Of a stretch of DNA of 8,567 bases, positions 1-6,313 are shown piece after piece. Origin of the DNA: Chitinophagaceae bacterium (GTDB taxonomy: Bacteria; Bacteroidota; Bacteroidia; Chitinophagales; Chitinophagaceae); contig JAJAZO010000268.1 of NCBI GenBank assembly GCA_026785745.1, forward strand, positions 1 to 8,567. The letters are read 5' to 3'. Under the pieces are notes generated by a model. It had not been told where the DNA came from, ran no database searches, and saw nothing but the letters and a program-made list of their open reading frames with translations. The position numbers and the translations under genes are program-made. The stretch's first letter is position 1, and every line of letters begins with the position of its first letter.

Positions 1-1
1 A

Positions 2-895
2 TTTGAGCCTTCACTAAAATATAAATACTCGGGAGGTGGAACCACTATTTCGCAATTGATCGTACAGGATGTAACGCAACAACCGTATCATCAGTTCATG
101 CGAAAAACAATTTTCGATCCCCTCGGAATGAAAACAAGTTCTTATGAACAACCTCCTTCCGTAGCGAACAAAAATTTGCTGGCAACCGGGTACCGCAGCG
201 ATGGAAAAGCTGTACCTGGTAATTACCATATTTATCCCGAACAGGCAGCTGCCGGACTTTGGTCAAATCCAAGTGAATTAGCCGCTTTTGTCATCGAAAT
301 TCAACAATCGTTGCTTGGTAAATCAAATAAGATACTGTCGAAGGAAATGGCTACAAAGTATATTACCCCTTATAATTCGAAGTATGTAACTCCTTATGCT
401 GATGAAGAGGTTGGTTTAGGTGTTTTTAATCGTAAAGTAGGAAACGAAAGATATTTTACACATGATGGATCGGACCGGGGTTTTAAAGCGAAATTTATTG
501 GAAGCATTGAAAATGGATACGGGGCCGTGGTGATGATAAATTCAGATAGCAGGGAGATAATTGAAGAGCTGGTAAATGCCATTGCTTTCACTTACAAGTG
601 GAAAAATTTTCTTGAACCGGATAAAATAGTGATAAAAGTTAATAGCGATATCTTAGATTCATACGCAGGGGAATATTTGTTCGAAAATGAACCCATGTCA
701 ATTGTAAAAGAAGGCGATCGGCTATTTGTCCTCGTCAATAAGATCAAAATGCAAATGTGGTTTACATCGGATACAGATTGTTTTGTTGTGGAACAAAGAG
801 CACATACTAAATTCACAAGAGACGCAAAAGGAAAAGTAAATGGATTCTTATATAAAGAAGAAGGTTTTGAAACAACAGCAAAAAAAATTGAATAG
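2..895 (+). CDS. Serine hydrolase, class C beta-lactamase/PBP-like family, 5'-truncated by window
   Basis: The reading frame is already open at base 2, so the gene starts upstream; 297 codons are visible, ending at TAG 893-895. The fragment opens with YSGGGT (visible residues 9-14), which matches the Tyr-Ser-x motif of the S12/class C beta-lactamase family. It continues with AAGLWSNPSELAAF, typical of the stretch before the third motif, and FTHDGSDRGF with His at about residue 154, the H-x-G counterpart of the KTG box. The N-terminal SxxK nucleophile motif is outside the window. The last 90 residues or so (from IVIKVNSDILDSYAGEY) resemble the small beta-rich C-terminal domain (DUF3471-like) often fused to these enzymes. 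Family members are usually exported and act as D-aminopeptidases, carboxypeptidases or esterases rather than true beta-lactamases; the substrate cannot be read from sequence. An internal TTG at base 56 is not a credible start because the YSG motif lies upstream of it. Confidence 0.9.
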   Translation, partial: FEPSLKYKYSGGGTTISQLIVQDVTQQPYHQFMRKTIFDPLGMKTSSYEQPPSVANKNLLATGYRSDGKAVPGNYHIYPEQAAAGLWSNPSELAAFVIEIQQSLLGKSNKILSKEMATKYITPYNSKYVTPYADEEVGLGVFNRKVGNERYFTHDGSDRGFKAKFIGSIENGYGAVVMINSDSREIIEELVNAIAFTYKWKNFLEPDKIVIKVNSDILDSYAGEYLFENEPMSIVKEGDRLFVLVNKIKMQMWFTSDTDCFVVEQRAHTKFTRDAKGKVNGFLYKEEGFETTAKKIE

Positions 896-918
896 CAATT
901 ACCTGCAACATTCAATTT
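885..918 (+). terminator. Possible hairpin at the serine hydrolase stop codon
   Basis: A perfect 9-bp inverted repeat, AAATTGAAT (885-893) and ATTCAATTT (910-918), encloses a 16-base loop and includes the first base of the TAG stop. It is A/T-rich and no uridine run follows, so it is a weak terminator candidate at best. It could equally be chance in A/T-rich DNA. Confidence 0.25.
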
Positions 919-1104
919 GGCAATATGGCGGGGCGACGAATAGATTCTAAGCTTTCTGTTCTATTGGATCTATGTTTAATCGGACGAATAACACCGGGCA
1001 ATTGACTAAACAATAAACTTTTATTTATAAATTTAGCTTCAGTTAGCCGGGCGGACGTAGTTCTATTGCCCGAACTTCGGTGAGCCGTGAACGTTATCTC
1101 CAAA

Positions 1105-1366
1105 ATCTCCGCCAGCACCATCCTTGTACATTGTTGCTCCCTCTTTTCCGGGTTCACAAATTTTATATCCAGCTTTGTTATTTTATAATCCAATACAAAA
1201 AAACGTTGGCCGAATTTATATCCAGCCTGTTTTATTGCTGATTCGCTCTGTATATCAAACAACAACCAAACTTTTTTGCCTTTCTGATCGGTAGGTAAAC
1301 CTGCCTCACCGGCAGGCGAGCCGGGCTGTAAAACAGAATCAGCAAATTCCTGCCGAAGCGAAGCGG
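1105..1366 (-). repeat. Direct repeat, copy 1 (glycosyltransferase tail)
   Basis: This 262-bp segment is homologous, in the same orientation, to 4199-4418 (220 bp). The difference in length is exactly 42 bases, explained by the palindrome-bearing insertion around 1278-1331. The shared block starts at ATCTCCGCCAGC in both copies. The two copies flank about 2.8 kb that contains the M28 peptidase and the 123-residue protein. Confidence 0.8.
1300..1316. repeat. GC-rich palindromic mini-repeat inserted in the relic
   Basis: CCTGCC (1300-1305), a 5-base spacer TCACC, and GGCAGG (1311-1316) form a 6-bp inverted repeat in otherwise A/T-rich surroundings. It lies within the roughly 42-base insertion that distinguishes this copy from the glycosyltransferase tail. 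Short palindromes of the CCTGCCGGCAGG kind are, from my recollection, dispersed in many Bacteroidota genomes; family membership here is inference. Confidence 0.55.
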
Positions 1367-1596
1367 CGTTGACAAGCAAATAGAATTTAAAGTTAATGCC
1401 TCTTGAAAAGTAGTAGATGCGTTTTATATAAGTGGAGGATTTAAGGAAAAAATGAAGCGGTTTTAAAATTTAGCAAGAAAACATAAAATTGCATTGGCGC
1501 ACATTGAGTTCTGACCAGTCAACTTCAGCATTTTTAACGCTGTTGGCAATGTTTCTCTTTCACCAACGACACAAACTTTAAAACTATTTACCGATA

Positions 1597-3381
1597 TTAA
1601 TTAGCATACACCATCGTCTTGCTATCTATTTTTTTTCCATTTATAATCAGAGAGTAAAATAAAACACCATAATTCAAACTTGTCCTATGATACAATACCT
1701 GGTTGTTGCCGGGGTTTAAAACCAAGGACAGCGATTTAAGTAACAACCCCTTGTTATCATAAATATTTATTGTGGCCCTTTGATTGTAAATATTTTTATT
1801 TGCCACTACGGTTATCCAGGTGTCTTCGTCAAAAGGATTTGGGTAGTTTTGTAATAATTGATACGGCTTCTCTGTGTCAACTGCGTTCTCTTCTTCCTCT
1901 TCTGCAACACTGCCACCCCTGGCTGAAGTTCGATTTGATTTTATAGTTTTTTCCGACCCAAAAAAACTGGTCACACTTGAACCGTCCATCGTAGCGGCAC
2001 CAACATAATAATAACCATTGCTGCTTGGAGGTCGGCTGAAAGTGTCAACTACCCGTGCGGTTGTATAAACTGTATCAAAGTCAATAGTCGTACTTCTAAA
2101 ACCAATCCTGTAGTTCGGAGAATTAGTTGGAGACTGGAACTGCACCCGTATTTTATTACGGCCTATATTGGCAACAGTATAGGTTGGCGTAGCCGGTGCA
2201 TTAGCTGCCATGGTTATAGCCGCACCATTTATAATACCATTTCTTTTCATATAATTAAAATCAACATAGAACGAGTCTGTGGTTCCGTCGGAGTTTAAGT
2301 CTTTTCCGCCCTCATCATATACCGTATGAACTCTTGTATTCGCTACACCCGAACCGTCGCCGGATTCATTAGCACACATCAGCCGTAGGGCAATAATGCC
2401 GCTGTTGTCAAAAGGTATATGATCGCCTCCGCGGCCATACCTGTCAATAGGAGCCATTAGATTTATCTTCATCGGTACAGTAGCGGTCGGTAGCACTTTA
2501 TCTTTATAAGCAAGCTTTACATATCTTGCCCACGACTTGGCAGGCGAATTAATATCACCGTTTGAAAACACTCTAACGGAGGTGGTGTCTACTGCATTAT
2601 TGGTAGAGCAACCCGGAGAGTTTACGGGTAAATTACAATAGATTGAGCCCAGTTGATCGCTATTTAAATTTGCTTTTACCGAAATCGAATTCGCAGCAAG
2701 ATAATTTACAAAAGCCCCGGCGCCATAAAGGCCCTGCTCTTCCCCGATCGTTATTAAAAAAACAATATTCTTCTTAAAGCTGTATTTGCTCATCACCCGT
2801 GCCATTTCGATAAACACCGCCACACCAGTTGCGTTGTCTTCCATGCCCATTGCTTTTTGGGCAGATGGCGCACAGGAACTATTGTTCCTGGAATCAATAT
2901 GAGAAGTTAATACCAATATTGATTTATCTGTCAGGCTGTTTCCGGGAATTATTGCTACGGGCTGCTTATGCGATGTGGCATTACAAATAGTTTGTCTAAA
3001 AGTAAAATCAGAAACAACAAGCCGGTTATCTACTACACTGCTGAATTCGTTAAACTTGCTATTTACCCAATTTACAGCGGCTGTAATACCCTGCGTAGTA
3101 CTGTTCAGCTGGTTGCCCGTGCTTCGGTTATAAAAAGTGCCCAGCTTCAGCCAATATGCTTTTATGCTGTCTGCATTCATTTCTTTTGCAAAATTGGCAA
3201 CTACGCTGTCGGGTATGGTAATAATGCCCACGGGATTATAATTATCGGGTATATAATTACCCTTTAAAATATTATGCGCTATAGGGTTAACCATAGTAAT
3301 ATTTGTTTGTGCGATGCTATTTTGAATCAGTGCAAAAAACTGAGCTAAAAGCAACATTTTTCTTAACGTACATATTTTCAT
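1597..3381 (-). CDS. Secreted M28-family zinc metallopeptidase with T9SS sorting domain
   Basis: The 594-residue product is predicted to be an exported metalloaminopeptidase-like enzyme. Residues 1-25 form a signal peptide (basic start, hydrophobic LLLAQFFALIQ, likely cleavage near NSIA-Q). The M28 domain spans about 95-390 and shows all the expected ligands of a two-zinc site: His161 (TSHIDS), Asp182 (MEDNATG), Glu214 and Glu215 (TIGEEQG, catalytic base and ligand), Asp242 (NSDQLG) and His321 (GGDHIPF). Residues about 395-480 look like a fibronectin type III-like beta domain. An acidic linker with six glutamates (EEEEEE, 494-499 region) follows. The last 85 residues or so hold the NYPNPF motif (512-517) of the Por/type IX C-terminal sorting domain, which is normally removed as the protein is delivered to the surface or medium. 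ATG at 3379-3381 is preferred because the signal peptide is then complete; Met9 is an alternative. It stands alone, with no co-directional close neighbour. Likely role: extracellular peptide degradation for nutrition. Confidence 0.93.
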   Translation of the reverse strand: MKICTLRKMLLLAQFFALIQNSIAQTNITMVNPIAHNILKGNYIPDNYNPVGIITIPDSVVANFAKEMNADSIKAYWLKLGTFYNRSTGNQLNSTTQGITAAVNWVNSKFNEFSSVVDNRLVVSDFTFRQTICNATSHKQPVAIIPGNSLTDKSILVLTSHIDSRNNSSCAPSAQKAMGMEDNATGVAVFIEMARVMSKYSFKKNIVFLITIGEEQGLYGAGAFVNYLAANSISVKANLNSDQLGSIYCNLPVNSPGCSTNNAVDTTSVRVFSNGDINSPAKSWARYVKLAYKDKVLPTATVPMKINLMAPIDRYGRGGDHIPFDNSGIIALRLMCANESGDGSGVANTRVHTVYDEGGKDLNSDGTTDSFYVDFNYMKRNGIINGAAITMAANAPATPTYTVANIGRNKIRVQFQSPTNSPNYRIGFRSTTIDFDTVYTTARVVDTFSRPPSSNGYYYVGAATMDGSSVTSFFGSEKTIKSNRTSARGGSVAEEEEENAVDTEKPYQLLQNYPNPFDEDTWITVVANKNIYNQRATINIYDNKGLLLKSLSLVLNPGNNQVLYHRTSLNYGVLFYSLIINGKKIDSKTMVYAN

Positions 3382-3786
3382 ACAATACTATTTAATTGAA
3401 AAGATATATAAAATAATGTAAGAAGTAAAGCAATAACTCAAACGATTTTCAAATACTACCCGATTTACGCCAACACTATTCTGGTATACTGTTTTTACGC
3501 CACAGTTGGTATTTTCCTCCACCAACATCATAAATTACTCCCGGTTTTTGTTTCAGAATATCCTCAATTCTTTGCGGTGCGCAAACTGCCAGAGGAGTAA
3601 ACAAGCCAGCTGTATTATTTTATTATAGCAAAACGGATACCTGGATATTTCTTTCTCATCAAAGTGACGAACCGATAAATTAGTGGAAGGTGAAAGAAAA
3701 ACACTCTACCAGCAACAATAGCCCGGCGGTTCAAACTTTTCCCTTCAAACAGATGCAGAATCTTATATTTATAATAAAATCAATCT
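3382..3786. other. Intergenic region between divergent genes
   Basis: These 405 bases separate the M28 peptidase (-) from the 123-residue protein (+), so promoters for both should lie here, but I could not find a convincing TTTG-N19-TAnnTTTG pair on either strand. TATATTTA at 3764-3771 resembles a -7 element for the + gene but would leave a leader of only a few bases. The stretch 3476-3604 on the - strand is coding-like and listed separately. No RNA gene, operator palindrome or mobile element is seen. Confidence 0.5.
3476..3604 (-). pseudogene. Coding-like fragment, possible gene relic
   Basis: On the - strand a frame reads LFTPLAVCAPQRIEDILK and continues through GVIYDVGGGKYQLW to a TAG at 3476-3478, about 42 codons. 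It has no ATG (only TTG at 3602-3604), and an in-frame stop lies at 3620-3622. The amino acid mix is that of a soluble protein rather than of random A/T-rich DNA. It could be the 3' end of a broken gene or a very small gene; I do not recognise the family. Confidence 0.3.
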
Positions 3787-4158
3787 ATGGGCTTCTTTAA
3801 ATCACTGATGTCTGTCATCTCCACGGATGGCAAAACAGGTACACCATTTAAACTGGATAAAAACCACACGGTTTATTACAAAGGCAAAGGTGTTACCAAT
3901 GAGGATGCTGCCCATGTTGGCGGCTACTATAGGGGGTATGGATTATTTACAGATACCAATCAAAGTGATATTCAGATTTTTTCGGAGAATGCAAATGACC
4001 CCATACAGGTTGGTCATATTATTGCCGGCAAGTCTGTATCGCCGGAATCTGAAACTGTCTATAAAGACGCAGCATCGGGCCTGCAGGAATTATTCCCTGG
4101 CAGGGTAATTACAGTTTGCTTAATGGATACAAAACTTAACATATTAAAAAAACTTTAA
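3787..4158 (+). CDS. Hypothetical protein, 123 aa, soluble
   Basis: The frame begins at ATG 3787 and ends at TAA 4156-4158. There is no signal peptide or membrane segment, and the composition is that of a small cytoplasmic globular protein. Visible features are an N-terminal stretch MGFFKSLMSVIS that could be a short amphipathic helix, a glycine/tyrosine-rich centre (HVGGYYRGYGLF, about residues 43-54), and a C-terminal half rich in polar and acidic residues. I do not recognise the family and assign no function. It converges with the glycosyltransferase gene: its stop is 21 bp from the second stop of that gene (4180) and 126 bp from the first (4285). Its base composition is like that of its neighbours. 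A second overlapping frame at 3827-4108 looks like a shadow. Confidence 0.7.
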   Translation: MGFFKSLMSVISTDGKTGTPFKLDKNHTVYYKGKGVTNEDAAHVGGYYRGYGLFTDTNQSDIQIFSENANDPIQVGHIIAGKSVSPESETVYKDAASGLQELFPGRVITVCLMDTKLNILKKL

Positions 4159-4179
4159 TAGAAAATTTTTTTTGATTTA

Positions 4180-4284
4180 TCATTTTTGATTTTTCTCTAT
4201 CTCCGCCAGCACCATCCTTGTACATTGACTTTCCCTCTTTTCCGGGTTCACAAATTTTATATCCAGCTTGGTTATTTCATAATC
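4180..4284 (-). other. Conserved tail of the glycosyltransferase frame beyond an amber codon
   Basis: After the TAG at 4285-4287 the same frame continues for 34 codons (DYEITKLDIKFVNPEKRE, then QCTRMVLAEI and EKNQK) to a TGA at 4180-4182. The duplicate copy at 1105-1366 encodes nearly the same residues (27 of 29 identical) and has TTG instead of TAG. The tail was therefore probably once translated as part of the enzyme, and the TAG is either a recent nonsense mutation, a sequencing error, or read through. Confidence 0.6.
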
Positions 4285-4418
4285 CTACACAGAAAACCGC
4301 TGGCCTAATTTATATCCCGCCTTTTTTATTGCTGATTCGCTTTGTATATCATACAACAACCAAACTTTTTTATTTGTTTCTAAAAGAGAATCAGCAAACG
4401 GCTGTCGCAGCGATGCGG
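4199..4418 (-). repeat. Direct repeat, copy 2 (tail of the glycosyltransferase)
   Basis: This segment covers the last 40 or so codons of the glycosyltransferase and the region past its stop, and is homologous to 1105-1366. It lacks the 42-base palindrome-bearing insertion and is therefore the likely ancestral form. Confidence 0.8.
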
Positions 4419-5838
4419 TATAAAAACTAAAGGAAGAGCTTTGCATATCTTTCAAGAAATAAACATCAGCAGGGTTAACCTTTTCTTTAGTTAGAAAAGC
4501 TAATTGATTACCACCCTGATAAGTTAATAGTTTCGGATAAAAATTACTGTTTAGCAAAAAAAAACTCAGCGCCATTGTAGCTACAGAAACAGCCACTGCT
4601 TTTTGTAACCGGCCGTAAGCAGTACTTTTTATAAAATTAAAAACAACAGCCAGCAGCAGTACAACACCAACTACAGTAACAATGTTTTTTACAGGGAAAG
4701 CCCAACCGTTAATGGCAGCCACTACTAACAATAAAAGCCCCACAACAACAAGTTGAATGGTAAAAATGGTTTTAACCCATTTAGGCTGCGATTGATGGTT
4801 AATAATAAATGCTGCTGTCATTACTGCCGTTGTTGGAAAAACGATATTGAGATAATGCGGTAACTTAAAACCGGAGAAAGAAACAATCAGCACCATGACG
4901 AGAAAGACACCGGTTGTAAGCCACTCCTGTTTTCTTTGTAAAATATTTTTTATACCACCCACCAAGGCGATATAAGCCAAAATACTCCACGGTGCAAAGG
5001 CCCACAGGAAAGAATGGAGGAAAAAGAAATAATCATTTTTTGCATCGTTGCCCATACCACCACTAAACCGCTCCACACTTTGATTTAGTAAAATAAAATT
5101 TACTCCGTTAATATTGTCTTTGCCCCGCACTATTATTTCCGGATGCAGGTTGTACTGTAAATAATAGCAATACACAACGGGAGCAATGAATACAGCGAAC
5201 AGTAATAGCAGCAGTAGCCATTTCCAGTTTAGCAATAGTTTCCAGTCTTTACGGTATAATATATAAAACAAAGCCGCCACCGCCGGAACAAATACCGCAA
5301 TATGTCCTTTGGTGCAAAAGCCCAATGCTAAACCCAATGCGGCACCGGCAATGTTCAATAGTTTTTTATGCTGAATGAACTCCACCAATTGCCAGGTGGC
5401 AAAAGCAATAGAAGCCGTCAGAGTTGCATCCATCCGCACATCATTGTTGGCCAGCATATAGGCAAAGGAAGAAGCAACGATTAGCGCCGCTAGTTTTCCC
5501 ACTTCATTATTGTACAATGACTTGCCAAGACGATAGGTGGAATAAGTCCCAAGTATAGTAAACAAAAAAGAAGGAAGCTTATAAGCAAATGAGGTAACAC
5601 CAAATATTTTATAACTAAAAGCAGCCAGCCAAAAATGCAAATGAGGCTTGTCTAAATAATTACCGGCATGGTCTATCAACGAAACATAATCACCCGTAAG
5701 GTGCATGTGCAGGGCAATGTTGGCATGGTGGGCCGAATCATTATCCATCAACGGCACAAACAAACCGATGATGTACACCAGCCCCAATATGGAGAAGAGA
5801 AAAATATAAGTACTTCGTGAAAGAAAGGGACTGTTCAA
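4285..5838 (-). CDS. GT39/ArnT-like polytopic membrane glycosyltransferase
   Basis: The 517-residue product has about a dozen hydrophobic helices and the layout of the GT-C fold (PMT/ArnT, GT39). After the first helix (about 10-30) comes an acidic first-loop motif DNDSAHHA (32-39), the place of the catalytic Asp in this superfamily. It is followed by the hallmarks YLDKPHLHFW (61-70) and FAYKLPS (84-90), the DVRMDA segment (133-138), and FKLPHYLNIVFP (324-335). Such enzymes move a sugar from a polyprenyl-phosphate donor to a lipid, glycan or protein on the outer face of the inner membrane; the acceptor is unknown. The only start compatible with helix 1 is TTG at 5836-5838; the first ATG (Met31) would remove that helix. 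It lies 35 bp after arsC in the same direction, so it is probably co-transcribed with the ars genes. The frame ends at a TAG that interrupts a tail conserved in the duplicate copy at 1105-1366. Confidence 0.85.
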   Translation of the reverse strand: MNSPFLSRSTYIFLFSILGLVYIIGLFVPLMDNDSAHHANIALHMHLTGDYVSLIDHAGNYLDKPHLHFWLAAFSYKIFGVTSFAYKLPSFLFTILGTYSTYRLGKSLYNNEVGKLAALIVASSFAYMLANNDVRMDATLTASIAFATWQLVEFIQHKKLLNIAGAALGLALGFCTKGHIAVFVPAVAALFYILYRKDWKLLLNWKWLLLLLLFAVFIAPVVYCYYLQYNLHPEIIVRGKDNINGVNFILLNQSVERFSGGMGNDAKNDYFFFLHSFLWAFAPWSILAYIALVGGIKNILQRKQEWLTTGVFLVMVLIVSFSGFKLPHYLNIVFPTTAVMTAAFIINHQSQPKWVKTIFTIQLVVVGLLLLVVAAINGWAFPVKNIVTVVGVVLLLAVVFNFIKSTAYGRLQKAVAVSVATMALSFFLLNSNFYPKLLTYQGGNQLAFLTKEKVNPADVYFLKDMQSSSFSFYTASLRQPFADSLLETNKKVWLLYDIQSESAIKKAGYKLGQRFSV

Positions 5839-5873
5839 ACGGGATGTTTTCGCAAAGTAACCGTCTTTTTATC

Positions 5874-6266
5874 TTACAAAGAAGCCAGCAGGTCTTTTAC
5901 TTTTTCTTGTATCAAATCTCTTACTTTGTTAAACTCATTTTCATTCAAATCCCTCGGGTCGGGAATCTGCCAGTCAATAAATTGTTTCGCAGGCATCAAG
6001 GGGCAGGCATCGCCGCAACCCATCGTAACGACAGCATCGAACGGGGCAAACTCTTTTACCTGATCAATAGATTTTGAACGATGTGTTTTTAAATCATAGC
6101 CCAGCTCTTTCATCGCCACTATGGCTTTTTGATTTATTCTTCCTGATGGATTTGATCCGGCACTAAATGCTTTTACAGCAGAGCCGCCAATCATTTTGGC
6201 AAAAGCCTGGCTCATTTGAGAACGGTTACTGTTCTCTACACAGACAAAAAGAACTTTCTTTGGCAT
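5874..6266 (-). CDS. arsC: Arsenate reductase, low-molecular-weight phosphatase (ArsC) type
   Basis: With the start at ATG 6264-6266 the protein has 130 residues, the usual family length. It opens with PKKVLFVCVENSNRSQ, containing the P-loop C-x5-R-S (Cys9, Arg15, Ser16) that binds arsenate and provides the nucleophilic cysteine. FSAGSNPSG (34-42) is typical of the family. TMGCGDACP supplies Cys84 and Cys88, candidates for the resolving cysteines in disulfide-relay reduction, and IPDPRD (101-106) carries the DP loop with the likely general acid Asp103. It should reduce arsenate to arsenite in the cytoplasm, using thioredoxin or another low-molecular-weight thiol; the electron donor is not certain because the Cys84/Cys88 spacing differs from that of the S. 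aureus type. The frame is open upstream to 6323, but that extension would overlap arsM and the intervening hairpin and matches no family member. It follows arsM with a 47-bp gap. Confidence 0.92.
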   Translation of the reverse strand: MPKKVLFVCVENSNRSQMSQAFAKMIGGSAVKAFSAGSNPSGRINQKAIVAMKELGYDLKTHRSKSIDQVKEFAPFDAVVTMGCGDACPLMPAKQFIDWQIPDPRDLNENEFNKVRDLIQEKVKDLLASL

Positions 6267-6278
6267 AGTAGTAAAGAT

Positions 6279-6306
6279 AAAGAGTCCGGTAACTACCAGA
6301 CTCTTT
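6279..6306 (-). terminator. Strong hairpin between arsM and arsC (terminator or attenuator)
   Basis: AAAGAGTCCGGT (6279-6290) and ACCAGACTCTTT (6295-6306) form a 12-bp stem with an AACT loop in + coordinates. The single non-Watson-Crick position is a G-U pair in the - strand transcript but a C-A mismatch in the + one, so the structure fits the ars transcript better. On the - strand it is preceded by an A-rich run and followed by TTTATCTTT; on the + strand by TTTTGTTTTTT. It ends 12 bases before the arsC start. It may end a fraction of transcripts after arsM, stabilise the arsM 3' end, or serve as a bidirectional terminator. Confidence 0.6.
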
Positions 6307-6313
6307 TTGTTTT

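Larger units (their letters stand above)
912..1379 (-). pseudogene. Relic of a duplicated glycosyltransferase C-terminus
   Basis: This open frame has only a TTG as possible start and begins with VNAASLRQEFADS, which matches TASLRQPFADS near the end of the glycosyltransferase at 4285-5838. Leaving out one insertion, 61 of 70 aligned residues are identical (counted by eye), through KKVWLL, DIQSESAIK and on into LDIKFVNPEKRE and QCTRMVLAEI. Similarity stops at about base 1105; the remaining frame down to 912 (starting LEITFTAHRS) matches nothing I recognise and is probably non-coding run-on. All membrane and catalytic parts are missing, so it cannot be a working enzyme. It carries a 14-residue in-frame insertion (SPAGEAGLPT) encoded by a palindromic repeat. 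At the position where the glycosyltransferase has TAG, this copy has TTG. An automatic annotation would probably call it a hypothetical protein. Confidence 0.65.

Noticed and set aside
1042..1098. Possible integron attC-like site (GTTAGCC ... GAACGTTAT with an AGTTC/GAACT inner stem)
   Set aside because: The inner stem is only 5 bp, the outer pairing is broken, and the core triplets occur as GTT...AAC rather than AAC...GTT as attC requires. No integrase or second site is present.
1470..1575. Short - strand frame with readable amino acids (GERETLPTALKMLK)
   Set aside because: About 35 codons, no start with context and no recognisable family; likely chance.
2968..3267. + strand open frame opposite the M28 gene
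   Set aside because: It lies fully antisense to a well-supported coding region with an intact domain layout.
3764..3771. TATATTTA as a -7 promoter element for the 123-residue gene
   Set aside because: It is only 15 bases from the start codon and has no TTTG at the expected distance.
4145..4175. A-run/T-run pairing as a terminator between the convergent genes
   Set aside because: The stem would be A-U only with interruptions, and homopolymer runs are common in this A/T-rich DNA.
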